From: Rhodovulum sulfidophilum DSM 1374
GTDB lineage: Bacteria; Pseudomonadota; Alphaproteobacteria; Rhodobacterales; Rhodobacteraceae
Reading direction: 5' to 3'
DNA: 64,000 nt
Assembly (NCBI RefSeq): GCF_001633165.1
Contig: NZ_CP015418.1
Span: 3,968,001 to 4,032,000 of the forward strand
Shown here: one piece after another, positions 9,601-18,138 of the stretch
Layout of the letters: the number at the start of each line of letters is the position of its first letter
Position numbering within the stretch: the stretch's first letter is position 1
Notes under the pieces: generated by a model
Told to the model about the DNA's origin: nothing
Database searches by the model: none
The model's input: the letters and a program-made list of their open reading frames with translations, nothing else
Translations under genes and position numbers: made by a program

Positions 9601-10151
9601 GGCTGGCCGCCCTCGCCCGGATGGCGCTGCAACTCGACATAAAGCCGGGTCGGAAAGGCCGCCGCCAGCCGGGTCACCAGCGCCTCGGCCTTCGCGCGCT
9701 GGCCGTCGCGGATCAGTCGTCCGACAGGGCCGTCCGGCCCCCCGGTCAGGCAGATCAGCCCATCGGCATGCGCGATCAGTTCGTCCGGGGAGACTTGCGG
9801 CAACTCGCCCGTCTCGCCCAGATAGAGGCAGGAATTAAGCTTCATCAGATTGCCGTAACCGGCCTCGTTCTGCGCCAGCAGGACCACAGGCGCAGGCGCG
9901 CGCGGGCGCTCGCCGGGGGCCGCCGGATCGTAGGTCAGATCGACCTGACAGCCCAGGATCGGCTGGATCCCCGCCCCCGTGGCATAGCTGGAAAATTCCA
10001 GCGCGCAGAACATGTTGTTGGTGTCGGTGACGGCAACCGCAGGCATTCCCGCAGCCGCACAGAGACCCGGCAGTTTCTTGACCCGAACCGCGCCTTCAAG
10101 CAGCGAGTATTCGGTATGCAGACGAAGATGGATGAATCGGGGCGCGGACAT
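6651..10151 (-). CDS. dnaE: DNA polymerase III subunit alpha
   Basis: Replicative polymerase, 1166 aa, normal length for DnaE1. Residues 1-280 form the PHP domain (opening MSAPRFIHLRLHTEYSLLEG). The palm carries the catalytic aspartates in MPDFDIDFCMDRREEV near residues 399-412, and the Thr/His-rich finger segment NASTHAAGVVIG follows. FANYGFNKSHAAAYAVVSY marks the end of the fingers, then come a helix-hairpin-helix region and an OB-fold (VLRMAGAVAARQER...FVQMSDPTGLFEVTLF). It lies 38 bp downstream of a VOC gene in the same direction and may be co-transcribed with it. The start is supported by family agreement. Confidence 0.97.
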   Translation of the reverse strand: MSAPRFIHLRLHTEYSLLEGAVRVKKLPGLCAAAGMPAVAVTDTNNMFCALEFSSYATGAGIQPILGCQVDLTYDPAAPGERPRAPAPVVLLAQNEAGYGNLMKLNSCLYLGETGELPQVSPDELIAHADGLICLTGGPDGPVGRLIRDGQRAKAEALVTRLAAAFPTRLYVELQRHPGEGGQPTEAERETERAHVEMAYAMDLPLVATNDVYFPKSDMYEAHDALLCIADGAYVDQAEPRRRLTPQHYFKTPEEMAALFADLPEALENTVEIARRCAVKSEKRKPILPRFADDEVEELRRQAWEGLEARLAVIPHAAPVEDYEKRLKFELGIIEGMGFPGYFLIVADFIKWGKEHGIPVGPGRGSGAGSLVAYALTITDLDPLRYSLLFERFLNPERVSMPDFDIDFCMDRREEVIHYVQKKYGREKVAQIITFGALLSKAAVRDVGRVLQMPYGQVDKLSKLIPVEGVKPVSISQALTDEPRLREAAKNEEVVDRLLTYGQQVEGLLRNASTHAAGVVIGDRPLDDLVPLYQDPRSDMPATQFNMKWVEQAGLVKFDFLGLKTLTVVRNAIDLILKSGRPLHQAADGTVLYEPAAGAENDIGHIPLDDPKTYELYSTAHTVAVFQVESSGMMDALRRMKPTCIEDIVALVALYRPGPMENIPTYCEVKQGLKPLESIHPTIDHILAETQGIIVYQEQVMQIAQVMAGYSLGGADLLRRAMGKKIKEAMDAERPKFVEGAKKNGVDAKKAAEVFDLLEKFANYGFNKSHAAAYAVVSYQTAWLKANHPVEFMAGVMNCDIHLTDKLAVYAEEVRRGLDLEIVAPCVNRSFPTFDVQEGCLVYALGALKNVGIEAMKLIVAARGDRPFDSLFDFARRVDMKHVGKRPLEMLARAGAFDALDGNRRRVFESLDALVGYSAAIHDQRASAQVSLFGEAGEDLPEPRPAQVPDWLPNERLAEEQKAIGFYLSGHPLDDYMPALRRKKVMTKAEVEEKTKAGPAVLRMAGAVAARQERKSAKGNRFAFVQMSDPTGLFEVTLFSDVLEVARDQLEPGMNVVVQVEANLENDQLKLLGRSVQPVDTVVADAGAIGLKVVVETEAAVEAVATLLDRARGESGARGRGPIEFSLVAPDLPGEVRMTLNDRYPVNPQIKGALRSLPGVAMVEEV

Positions 10152-10189
10152 GGCCGGACCCTAGCGCTCTGCCGCGCCGGGCGAAAGCC

Positions 10190-10552
10190 TCAGACCTGCT
10201 CCAGAAACTCGATCCGGTTGCCGAAGGGATCGTCGACATAGAACCGCCGCATGCCCGGCAAAGCCCCGTCCCATCGCGGCGCCAGCCCGGCACGCTCCAG
10301 CCGGTCGGCCAGCGCGCCGAGACCGCGCACCTCCAGCGCGGGATGCGCCTTGCGCGCTGCGGCAAAGGGCGTTTCCACCCCCAGATGCAGCCGCAGCTCG
10401 CCGCGCCGGAACCAGACCCCGCCGCGGGCCGCCAGCGCTTCGGGCTTTTCCTCCTCCTCAAGCCCGAGCAGCCCGCCGTAAAAGGCCCGCGCCTCGTCTT
10501 CGCCGCCTTCGGGCATCGCCAGCTGAACGTGATGCAGCGCGTGCGGATACAT
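10190..10552 (-). CDS. VOC (glyoxalase/bleomycin-resistance fold) family protein
   Basis: A 120-aa single-domain vicinal-oxygen-chelate protein. The ATG at 10552 (MYPHALHHVQLAMPEGGE) is preceded by a G-rich ribosome binding site; an in-frame upstream extension to 10594 looks non-coding. The two beta-alpha-beta halves are visible: HHVQLAMP...ARAFYGGLLGLEE and the C-terminal MRRFYVDDPFGNRIEFLEQ. Metal ligands would be His in HHVQ, His in LRLHLG and Glu in RIEFLE. The substrate cannot be told from sequence. Upstream of dnaE with 38 bp between them. Confidence 0.85.
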   Translation of the reverse strand: MYPHALHHVQLAMPEGGEDEARAFYGGLLGLEEEEKPEALAARGGVWFRRGELRLHLGVETPFAAARKAHPALEVRGLGALADRLERAGLAPRWDGALPGMRRFYVDDPFGNRIEFLEQV

Positions 10553-10830
10553 GTCGCCCCCCGGTCCCTCTCTGCTCCCGACACCCCCCAGCATAGGGTC
10601 GCGGCCCGGCCCCTGCCAAGCCGCAACGCCGCGAAGACCTGCACCGCCTGCACATTTTCCGGGCAGATCCCGCTCTGCTGCCCCATCTTCGCGCGGTTTT
10701 TCTTGCCAAGAGCCGCGCCGCCCGCTCTCCTGACCGACGGTCCCGCAAAGGGCCGCCCCTTCTACGCCGCATCGAGGGGGCCTGGCCCGGGGATAACGGC
10801 AAGAACCCAGTATGGCGGCGGAATCATGGC

Positions 10831-12243
10831 ATGGATATCGCCTTTCTTCTCAACGGAGAAAGCGTGGCTCTGACGGGTGTTACGCCGACCGCGACGCTGC
10901 TCGACTGGCTGCGCGAGACCCGCGGTCTCACCGGCACCAAGGAGGCCTGCCGCGAGGGCGATTGCGGCGCCTGCACGGTGATGGTCACCGATGCCGAGGG
11001 CAGCCGCGCGCTCAATGCCTGCATCCTCTTCCTGCCGCAGATCCACGGCAAGGCGATCCGCACCGTCGAGGGTCTGGCAGCACCCGATGGCCGGCTGCAT
11101 CCGGTTCAGCAGGCGCTGATCGACCATCACGCCAGCCAATGCGGCTTCTGCACCCCCGGTTTCGCGGTCTCGATGGCCACCGCCCAGCAGACCGGCGACA
11201 CCGATCTCGAAGCCGCGCTCGCGGGCAATCTCTGCCGTTGCACCGGCTATGCCCCGATCCTGCGCGCGGCCGAGGCCGCCCGAGACGCCCCCGTTCCCGA
11301 CTGGATCGGGGAAGATGCCAACTTCTTCTTGGCCGAATTACCCTCGGGGGGGGCCGATCCACAGGATCGGCGGGGGGCGGACAGCCCCCCCGCCTTCCGC
11401 CCGACCACAGCCGACTCGCTCGCCGCCTGGTATGAAACCCATCCGGACGCCACGCTGATCGCCGGCGCGACCGATATCGGCCTCTGGGTCACCAAGGGCC
11501 TGCAGGACCTGGGCCAAGTGGCCTTCCTGTCCGGCTGCGAGGATCTGACCCGGATCGAGGTCACCGAAACCGAAATCCGCCTCGGGGCGGGTGTCACCAT
11601 CGCCCGGCTGCGCGAGATGATGCGCGCGCAGCATCCGCATTTCGCGCGGATGCTGACCCGGTTCGGCTCGGCCCAGGTGCGCGCCGCCGCGACGCTGGGC
11701 GGCAATATCGCCAACGGCTCGCCCATCGGCGACAGCCCGCCCGCGCTGATCGCGCTGGGCGCCACCCTGCATCTGCGCCAGGGCGCGCGCCGCCGCAGCC
11801 TCCCGCTCGAGGATTTCTTCCTCGACTATCGCAAGCAGGACCGCGCGCCCGGCGAATTCGTCGAGGCCGTGACCATCCCGCGCCAGCCCGACAACCTGCG
11901 CTGCTACAAGCTGTCGAAACGCCGCGATCAGGACATCTCTGCCGTGCTGGGCTGTTTCAACCTGACCGTCCGCGCGGGCCGGGTCGAGACCGCGCGCATC
12001 GCCTTCGGCGGCATGGCCGGCATCCCCAAGCGCGCCCGCGCGGTCGAGGCCGCCCTGACCGGGCAGCCCTTCGCGCAAGCAACGATCGAGGCCGCCCTGC
12101 CCGCCTTCGCGTCCGATTTCCAGCCGATGTCCGACATGCGCGCCTCGGCCGGGTACCGCCTGCGCGCCGCGGAAAACATGCTGTGGCGGCTCTGGCACGA
12201 AAGCCGGAACGACCCCACCGATATCGATGAGCTTGCCCCATGA
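10831..12243 (+). CDS. xdhA: Xanthine dehydrogenase small subunit (2Fe-2S and FAD)
   Basis: Electron-transfer subunit of the (AB)2 xanthine dehydrogenase, 470 aa. Residues 1-160 hold two [2Fe-2S] domains: [13 protein letters not shown] and [11 protein letters not shown]...[11 protein letters not shown]. From about 195 comes the FAD domain ([36 protein letters not shown]), then the CO-dehydrogenase flavoprotein C-terminal domain ([28 protein letters not shown]). Residues about 164-188, the linker between the Fe-S and FAD domains, are encoded by a 77-bp palindromic repeat read in frame. The last codons overlap xdhB by 4 bp. The domain order matches the R. capsulatus enzyme. Confidence 0.96.
   Translation: MDIAFLLNGESVALTGVTPTATLLDWLRETRGLTGTKEACREGDCGACTVMVTDAEGSRALNACILFLPQIHGKAIRTVEGLAAPDGRLHPVQQALIDHHASQCGFCTPGFAVSMATAQQTGDTDLEAALAGNLCRCTGYAPILRAAEAARDAPVPDWIGEDANFFLAELPSGGADPQDRRGADSPPAFRPTTADSLAAWYETHPDATLIAGATDIGLWVTKGLQDLGQVAFLSGCEDLTRIEVTETEIRLGAGVTIARLREMMRAQHPHFARMLTRFGSAQVRAAATLGGNIANGSPIGDSPPALIALGATLHLRQGARRRSLPLEDFFLDYRKQDRAPGEFVEAVTIPRQPDNLRCYKLSKRRDQDISAVLGCFNLTVRAGRVETARIAFGGMAGIPKRARAVEAALTGQPFAQATIEAALPAFASDFQPMSDMRASAGYRLRAAENMLWRLWHESRNDPTDIDELAP
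11321..11397 (-). repeat. Double-hairpin repeat inserted in frame in xdhA (inverted copy)
   Basis: A 77-bp unit. Read on the minus strand it begins GAAGGCGGGGGGG, has a hairpin GGGGGGC/GCCCCCC with loop TGTCC, then a second hairpin CCGATCC/GGATCGG, then CCCCGAGGG and the 22-bp tail ending AAGAAGAAG. It matches 13386-13461 inside xdhB with three substitutions and one single-base indel plus a mismatched last base. In xdhA it is translated from its complementary strand as [15 protein letters not shown]...PPAF, without stops or frame loss. Confidence 0.88.
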
Positions 12244-14582
12244 GCGTGACCCGTCCCCTGCCCCATGACGCCGCGCGCCTGCATGTGACCGGCGCCGCGC
12301 GCTATCTCGACGACATCCCGGCCCCGGCGAACACCCTGCACCTCGCCTTCGGCCTGTCGCGGATCGCCCATGGCCGGATCCTCGCGATGGATCTCTCTGC
12401 GGTCCGCGCCGCCCCCGGCGTGGTGGCGGTGCTGGGTCCGGACGATCTCGACCCGATGCCCGACTGCTCGCCCTCGGCCCATGACGAGCCGCTGCTGGCC
12501 CCCGGAGAGATCAGCTATTGCGGCCAGCCGCTTTTCCTGGTGATCGCCGAAAGCCACCTCGCGGCCCGCAAGGCCGCGCGGCTGGCCGAGATCCGCCATG
12601 AGGAATGGCCCGCGATCCTGACCATCGATCAGGCGCTGGCCGCGAACAGCCGTTTCGAGGACGGGCCGCAGATCTGGAAACGGGGCGACGCGGCCACGGC
12701 CATCGCGGGTGCTGCCCACCGGGTCGAGGGCGCGATCGAGATCGGCGGGCAGGAGCATTTCTACCTTGAAGGCCAGGCCGCGCTGGCCCTGCCGCAGGAA
12801 GGCGGCGACATGGTCCTGCATGCCTCGACCCAGCACCCCTCAGAGATCCAGCACAAGGTCGCCGACGCGCTGGGCCTGCCGATGCATGCGGTCCGGGTCG
12901 AGGTGCGGCGGATGGGCGGCGCCTTCGGCGGCAAGGAGAGCCAGGGCAATGCGCTGGCCATCGCCTGTGCGCTGGCCGCGCGCGCGACGGGGCGCCCCTG
13001 CCGGATGCGCTATGATCGCGACGACGACATGGTCATCACCGGCAAGCGCCATGATTTCCGCATCCGCTACCGGGCCGGAGCCGATGGCGAGGGCCGCCTG
13101 ACCGGGGTCGAGTTCGTGCAATATGCCCGCTGCGGCTGGGCCCGGGACCTGAGCCTGCCGGTCGCCGACCGGGCGATGCTGCATGCCGACAATGCCTATT
13201 TCCTGCCGGCGGTTCGGATCGAAAGCCACCGGCTGAAGACCCATACCCAGTCCGCGACCGCCTTTCGCGGCTTCGGCGGGCCGCAGGGGATGGTCGGCAT
13301 CGAGCGGGTGATGGACCATATCGCCCATGCGCTTGGCCGGGATCCGCTGGAGATCCGCCGGCTCAACTATTATGACAGCGCCGCCGAAGCGGGGGGGCTG
13401 TCCGCCCCCCGCCGATCCTCTGGATCGGCTCCCCCCGAGGGTATTTCGGCCAAGAAGAAGACGCCGTTCGGGATGGAGGTCGAGGATTTCATCCTGCACG
13501 AGATGACCGAAACGCTGGTCCGAAACGCCGATTATGCCGCGCGCCGGAACGCGGTGGCCGAGTGGAACGCGCGGCATGCAATGCTGAAGAAGGGGATTGC
13601 GCTCACGCCCGTGAAATTCGGGATTTCCTTCACGCTGACCCATCTGAACCAGGCCGGAGCGCTGGTGCATGTCTATCAGGACGGGTCGGTGCAGGTGAAC
13701 CATGGCGGCACCGAGATGGGCCAGGGGCTGTATCAGAAGGTGGCGCAGGTCGCGGCCCATGCTTTCGGGCTGCCGATGGCGGCGGTGAAGATCACCGCGA
13801 CCGATACCGGCAAGGTGCCCAACACCTCGGCCACCGCCGCCTCCTCGGGCAGCGATCTGAACGGGATGGCCGTCAAGGCTGCCTGCGACGAGATCCGCGG
13901 CCGGATCGCCGCGCATCTGGCGGCCACCCGCCAGACCGATCCGGCGCAGGTCCGGTTCGTGGGCGGCAGGGTGTTTGCGGGCGGCGACGAGATGAGCTTT
14001 GCCGAGGCCGCGCAGCACGCCTATCAGGCCAGGGTGAGTCTGAGTGCGACCGGCTTCTACCGCACGCCGAAGCTGAGCTGGGACCGGATCGCGGGACGGG
14101 GGCGGCCGTTTCTCTATTTCGCCTATGGCGCCGCGGTGAGCGAGGTCGTGCTAGACACCCTGACCGGCGAGAACCGGATCCTCAGGACCGATATCCTGCA
14201 CGATGCCGGAACCAGCCTGAACCCCGCGCTCGACATCGGCCAGATCGAGGGCGGTTTCGTGCAGGGCGCCGGATGGCTGACCATGGAGGAACTGGTCTGG
14301 GACGCCAAGGGGCGGCTGTCGACCCATGCGCCCTCGACCTACAAGATCCCGGCTGTGGGCGACCGGCCGCAGGTCTTCAATGTGGCGCTCTGGGACGGCG
14401 CGAACCGGGAAGAGACGATCCACCGTTCGAAGGCAGTGGGCGAGCCGCCCTTCATGCTGGGCATCTCGGTGCTGATGGCGCTTTCGGATGCAGTCGCGGC
14501 CTGCGGGCCGGGCTATCCGGCGCTCGACGCGCCCGCGACGCCCGAGCGCCTGCTGAGGGCCATCGACCGGGTCCGGGCATGA
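12240..14582 (+). CDS. xdhB: Xanthine dehydrogenase large (molybdopterin) subunit
   Basis: Catalytic subunit, 780 aa, oxidising hypoxanthine and xanthine to urate at the molybdenum cofactor. Landmarks: [19 protein letters not shown] near the N-terminus, [15 protein letters not shown], the cofactor-binding [11 protein letters not shown], substrate-binding Arg in [38 protein letters not shown], and the catalytic Glu in [10 protein letters not shown] near residue 735. Residues about 384-407 ([17 protein letters not shown]...AKKK) are encoded by a palindromic repeat, in a loop between LNYYD and TPFGMEV. Overlaps xdhA by 4 bp (ATGA) and xdhC by 4 bp. Confidence 0.97.
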   Translation: MSVTRPLPHDAARLHVTGAARYLDDIPAPANTLHLAFGLSRIAHGRILAMDLSAVRAAPGVVAVLGPDDLDPMPDCSPSAHDEPLLAPGEISYCGQPLFLVIAESHLAARKAARLAEIRHEEWPAILTIDQALAANSRFEDGPQIWKRGDAATAIAGAAHRVEGAIEIGGQEHFYLEGQAALALPQEGGDMVLHASTQHPSEIQHKVADALGLPMHAVRVEVRRMGGAFGGKESQGNALAIACALAARATGRPCRMRYDRDDDMVITGKRHDFRIRYRAGADGEGRLTGVEFVQYARCGWARDLSLPVADRAMLHADNAYFLPAVRIESHRLKTHTQSATAFRGFGGPQGMVGIERVMDHIAHALGRDPLEIRRLNYYDSAAEAGGLSAPRRSSGSAPPEGISAKKKTPFGMEVEDFILHEMTETLVRNADYAARRNAVAEWNARHAMLKKGIALTPVKFGISFTLTHLNQAGALVHVYQDGSVQVNHGGTEMGQGLYQKVAQVAAHAFGLPMAAVKITATDTGKVPNTSATAASSGSDLNGMAVKAACDEIRGRIAAHLAATRQTDPAQVRFVGGRVFAGGDEMSFAEAAQHAYQARVSLSATGFYRTPKLSWDRIAGRGRPFLYFAYGAAVSEVVLDTLTGENRILRTDILHDAGTSLNPALDIGQIEGGFVQGAGWLTMEELVWDAKGRLSTHAPSTYKIPAVGDRPQVFNVALWDGANREETIHRSKAVGEPPFMLGISVLMALSDAVAACGPGYPALDAPATPERLLRAIDRVRA
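13386..13461 (+). repeat. Double-hairpin repeat inserted in frame in xdhB (direct copy)
   Basis: A 76-bp unit: GAAGCGGGGGGG, hairpin GGGGGGC/GCCCCCC (loop TGTCC), hairpin CCGATCC/GGATCGG (loop TCT), CTCCCCCCGAGGG, then TATTTCGGCCAAGAAGAAG. It is near-identical to the inverted copy at 11321-11397, about 2 kb away. The translation ([18 protein letters not shown] then ISAKKK) is Pro/Ser/Arg-rich, unlike the flanking protein, and contains no stop. Confidence 0.88.
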
Positions 14583-15523
14583 GCCTCGACAGGAACGCCC
14601 TTGCGCAGGCGGTCCGCGCCCGGGGCCGCGTCGCGCGGGTGGCCGTGGCCGAGACCCGCGGCTCGACGCCCCGCGAGGCCGGAGCATCGATGCTGGTCTG
14701 GGCCGACGGCCAGCAGGGGACCATCGGCGGCGGCACGCTGGAATACGAGGCTTCGGCCGATGCCCGGCGGCTGCTGGCCAGCGGCGGCACGCGGGTTGCG
14801 CGGATCGCGCTCGGCCCGGGCCTCGGGCAATGCTGCGGCGGCGCGGTCCTGCTGGTGACGGAGACCTTCGTTCCCGGAGATCTGGCCGGGCTGCCCGGGG
14901 ATGCCCATGCCCGGCGGGTCGAGGGCCATGCCGCGATGCCCCTCTCGATCCGCCGCGCGCTGACCGAGACGCGGAGCGGCCTCGGCCCGCCGCCGGTCCT
15001 GCTGCGAGAGGGCTGGTTTCTCGAACCCGTCGCGCCACCTGCCCGCCCGCTCTGGATCTGGGGCGCGGGCCATATCGGCCGGGCCCTGACGACGGTACTT
15101 GCCCCGCTGCCCGGGATCGGGATCACCTGGATCGACACCGCCGCCCAGCGCTTTCCCTCCGACCTGCCCGAGGGCGTGCTGCCGCGGATCGCCCCCGACC
15201 CCGCCGCCCTGGTGCCGCAGGCCCCCGCCAACGCGCATCATCTTGTACTGACCCATTCGCATGCGCTCGATTTCGCGCTCTGCCATGCGCTGCTTGGCCA
15301 TGGTTTCGCCTCGGCGGGCCTGATCGGATCGGACAGCAAATGGGCGCGGTTCCGGACCCGGCTGGGACAACTCGGACACAGCCCTGCCGGAATCGCGCGC
15401 ATCTGCTGCCCGATTGGGCAGAAGTCCCTGGGGAAACATCCTCAAGCCATTGCGATTGGCGTCGCGGCCGCGTTACTAAGCGAGGGCGTCGAAGGGATCG
15501 CAGCGAGGGACATCGCCGGGTGA
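14579..15523 (+). CDS. xdhC: Xanthine dehydrogenase accessory protein XdhC
   Basis: Chaperone that binds and sulfurates the molybdenum cofactor and delivers it to XdhB; 314 aa. The XdhC/CoxI N-terminal half shows VAETRGSTPREAGASMLV and GTIGGGTLEYEA. GPGLGQCCGGAVLL follows, and the C-terminal Rossmann half has LWIWGAGHIGRALTTVLAPLPG. The ATG at 14579 overlaps the xdhB stop (ATGA). The frame is open upstream through xdhB, but that is read-through of another gene and not a fusion. Its stop overlaps the GTG start of the next ABC ATPase gene (GTGA). Confidence 0.93.
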   Translation: MSLDRNALAQAVRARGRVARVAVAETRGSTPREAGASMLVWADGQQGTIGGGTLEYEASADARRLLASGGTRVARIALGPGLGQCCGGAVLLVTETFVPGDLAGLPGDAHARRVEGHAAMPLSIRRALTETRSGLGPPPVLLREGWFLEPVAPPARPLWIWGAGHIGRALTTVLAPLPGIGITWIDTAAQRFPSDLPEGVLPRIAPDPAALVPQAPANAHHLVLTHSHALDFALCHALLGHGFASAGLIGSDSKWARFRTRLGQLGHSPAGIARICCPIGQKSLGKHPQAIAIGVAAALLSEGVEGIAARDIAG

Positions 15524-17040
15524 CAGCGCTATTGACAGTCGAGGGCCTGAGCAAGGCCTATCCCGGCGTGGTCGCCAATGACCAGGTCGGCTTTGCCATC
15601 GACGAGGGCGAGGTGCATGCGCTTCTCGGCGAGAACGGTGCCGGAAAATCCACACTGGTCAAGATGATCTACGGGCTGGTGCAGCCCGATTCCGGGCGGA
15701 TGACCCTGCGTGGCGCGCCCTATGCGCCCTCCGAGCCCAGCGCCGCCCGCCGCGCCGGCGTGGCCATGGTGTTCCAGCATTTCTCGCTGTTCGACGCGCT
15801 GAGCGTGGCCGAGAACATCACGCTGGGGATGGAGACGCCGCCGCCGATGCGCCGGCTGGCAGACCAGATCCGCGAGGTCAGCGAAACCTATGGCCTGCCG
15901 CTGAAACCCGACCGGCTGGTGGGCGACCTTTCGGCCGGAGAACGGCAGCGGGTCGAGATCATCCGCTGTCTGCTGCAGGACCCGCGGCTCCTGATCATGG
16001 ATGAGCCGACCAGCGTGCTGACGCCGCAGGAGGTCGAGATCCTGTTCGCCACGCTGCGGAAGCTGGCCGCCGAGGGCACCTCGATTCTCTACATCTCGCA
16101 CAAGCTGGAAGAGATCCGCTCGCTCTGCGACCGGGCGACGATCCTGCGGCTGGGCCGGGTGGTCGAAAGCTGCAACCCGCGCGAGAAAAGCGCCGCCGAG
16201 CTGGCCGAGATGATGGTGGGCGCCAAGCTTGCCACCCCGGCCCGCGCTGGCGGCACGCCGGGGGCGGCGGTGCTGGAGGTAAGGGCGCTCAGCCTGCCCT
16301 CGCCGAGCCCGTTCGCGACCAGCCTGCGCGATATCTCCTTCACCGTCCGGGCGGGAGAGATCCTCGGCATCGGTGGCGTCGCGGGCAACGGCCAGGACGA
16401 GTTGCTCGACGCGCTGTCGGGCGAGGCCCCGGTCGGGCCCGACACCGTCCTGCTGCATGGCCAGCCGATCGGCGCGCTGGGGCCGAGCCTGAGGCGCCGG
16501 ATCGCGGTTCTGGCCGCCCCCGAAGAGCGTCTGGGGCATGCCGCGGCGCCCGACATGAGCCTGACCGAGAATGCGATGCTGACCGCCGCGATCCGGCAGG
16601 GCCTGGCCAGCCGGGGCTTTCTGAAATGGCCGGCCGCCCGCGCCTTCGCGGAGCGGGTGATCGAGACCTTCGACGTTCGCACCCCCGGGCCGCAAAACGC
16701 CGCACGCTCGCTTTCGGGCGGCAACCTGCAGAAATTCGTCATCGGCCGCGAGGTGCTGCAGCGCCCCGAGGTGCTGGTCGTGAACCAGCCGACCTGGGGC
16801 GTCGACGCCTCGGCCGCCGCCGCGATCCGGCAGTCGCTGCTGGATCTGGCCGCTTCGGGAACCGCGGTGATCGTGATCAGTCAGGATCTCGACGAGCTGA
16901 TGGAAATATCAGACCGCTTCACCGCGCTGAACGAGGGCCGGATGTCGGCACCGCGCCCGGCGCGGGGCCTCAGCCTCGAAGAGATCGGCCTGATGATGGG
17001 CGGCGCCCATGGCATGGAGGTGGCCCATGTGGCCGAGTGA
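15520..17040 (+). CDS. ABC transporter ATP-binding protein, BMP/nucleoside type (double cassette)
   Basis: Inner-membrane-associated ATPase of 506 aa with two ABC cassettes. The first has Walker A GENGAGKST, signature LSAGERQRVEI and Walker B LLIMDEPTSVLTPQE. The second is degenerate in Walker A (GVAGNGQDELLDAL) with signature SLSGGNLQKFVIGRE and VNQPTWGVD, as usual for YufO/NupA-type proteins. The GTG start at 15520 overlaps the xdhC TGA, so it is translationally coupled to xdhC. With the two permeases and the binding protein downstream it forms a complete importer. The placement argues for purine bases or nucleosides as substrate. Confidence 0.92.
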   Translation: MTALLTVEGLSKAYPGVVANDQVGFAIDEGEVHALLGENGAGKSTLVKMIYGLVQPDSGRMTLRGAPYAPSEPSAARRAGVAMVFQHFSLFDALSVAENITLGMETPPPMRRLADQIREVSETYGLPLKPDRLVGDLSAGERQRVEIIRCLLQDPRLLIMDEPTSVLTPQEVEILFATLRKLAAEGTSILYISHKLEEIRSLCDRATILRLGRVVESCNPREKSAAELAEMMVGAKLATPARAGGTPGAAVLEVRALSLPSPSPFATSLRDISFTVRAGEILGIGGVAGNGQDELLDALSGEAPVGPDTVLLHGQPIGALGPSLRRRIAVLAAPEERLGHAAAPDMSLTENAMLTAAIRQGLASRGFLKWPAARAFAERVIETFDVRTPGPQNAARSLSGGNLQKFVIGREVLQRPEVLVVNQPTWGVDASAAAAIRQSLLDLAASGTAVIVISQDLDELMEISDRFTALNEGRMSAPRPARGLSLEEIGLMMGGAHGMEVAHVAE

Positions 17041-17052
17041 GGAGACAGCCCC

Positions 17053-18138
17053 TTGATCAGGCTGGAAAAACGGCCTTCGCCGTCGCGCGTCTGGACGGTC
17101 GCGACCCCGGTTCTGGCGGTGGCGCTGACCATGGTCGCGGGCGGCATCCTGTTCGCCATGCTGGGCAAGGACCCGGTCGCGGCGATCCGCACCATTTTCT
17201 GGGATCCGCTCTTCAACGCGCAATTCGCCAGCTATTCGCGGCCGCAGCTTCTGGTCAAGGCCGGACCGCTGATCCTGATCGCGACCGGGCTCAGCCTCGG
17301 CTTTCGCGCGGGCATCTGGAATATCGGCGCCGAGGGCCAGTACATCATCGGCGCGCTCTGTGGCGCGGGCGTGGCGCTGGCGCTCTATCCCCTTGACTCC
17401 TTTATCGTCTTTCCCCTGATGGTGCTGGCCGGCGGGCTGGGCGGCTGGGCCTGGGCGATGATCCCGGCACTGCTGAAGACCCGGTTCCGAACCAATGAGA
17501 TCCTGGTCTCGCTGCTCCTGGTCTATGTCGCCGAACAGATCCTGGCGGCGATGGCGCTCGGGCTGATGCGCAATCCCGAGGGCGGCGGCTTTCCCGGCAG
17601 CCGCAACCTGCAGCAATATCCCGCCGCCGCGAATACCGAGCTGATCGCCGGCACCGGCATGCATTGGGGCGTGGTTACGGCCTTCATCGCGGTGATCGCG
17701 GCCTATGTGCTGTTGAACCGGCACATGCTGGGCTTCCAGATCCGGCTGACCGGCCAGTCGCCGCGCGCGGCCCGCTTTGCCGGGGTCAACCCGAACCGGC
17801 TGGTGGTGATCTGCCTTGGCGCCTCGGGCGCGCTGGCCGGGCTTGCCGGGCTGTTCGAGGTCTCGGGGCCCGCCGGGCAGGTCAGTATCGACTTCAACCA
17901 GGGCTATGGCTTTACCGCCATCATCGTCGCCTTTCTGGGGCGGCTGCATCCGGTCGGCATCCTGCTGGCCGGGCTGCTGATGGCGCTGACCTATATCGGC
18001 GGCGAACTTGCACAATTCACGCTTGGCGTCCCGGCTGCGGCGATCCAGGCCTTTCAGGGCATGCTGCTTTTCTTCCTGCTGGGGGTCGATGTCTTGTCCA
18101 ATTACCGCATCCGGCTCGGCCGGCGGGGAGTCGCGTGA
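17053..18138 (+). CDS. ABC transporter permease (BPD_transp_2 type), first subunit
   Basis: Integral membrane permease of 361 aa with about nine to ten hydrophobic helices. The family signature is seen as LSLGFRAGIWNIGAEGQYIIGAL near residue 80-100, with the cytoplasmic EAA-like loop GQSPRAARFAGVNPNRL around 235. It lies 12 bp after the ATPase gene and its stop overlaps the next permease start (TGATG). It pairs with the following permease as a heterodimer in BMP-type nucleoside importers (family knowledge). Confidence 0.93.
   Translation: MIRLEKRPSPSRVWTVATPVLAVALTMVAGGILFAMLGKDPVAAIRTIFWDPLFNAQFASYSRPQLLVKAGPLILIATGLSLGFRAGIWNIGAEGQYIIGALCGAGVALALYPLDSFIVFPLMVLAGGLGGWAWAMIPALLKTRFRTNEILVSLLLVYVAEQILAAMALGLMRNPEGGGFPGSRNLQQYPAAANTELIAGTGMHWGVVTAFIAVIAAYVLLNRHMLGFQIRLTGQSPRAARFAGVNPNRLVVICLGASGALAGLAGLFEVSGPAGQVSIDFNQGYGFTAIIVAFLGRLHPVGILLAGLLMALTYIGGELAQFTLGVPAAAIQAFQGMLLFFLLGVDVLSNYRIRLGRRGVA

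Noticed and set aside
13562..14578. Possible fusion of extra N-terminal sequence to XdhC
   Set aside because: The frame is open but is an out-of-frame reading of xdhB; XdhC begins at the ATGA overlap at 14579.
14830..15519. Possible N-terminal extension of the ABC ATPase
   Set aside because: Out-of-frame reading of xdhC; the ABC domain begins just after the GTG at 15520.
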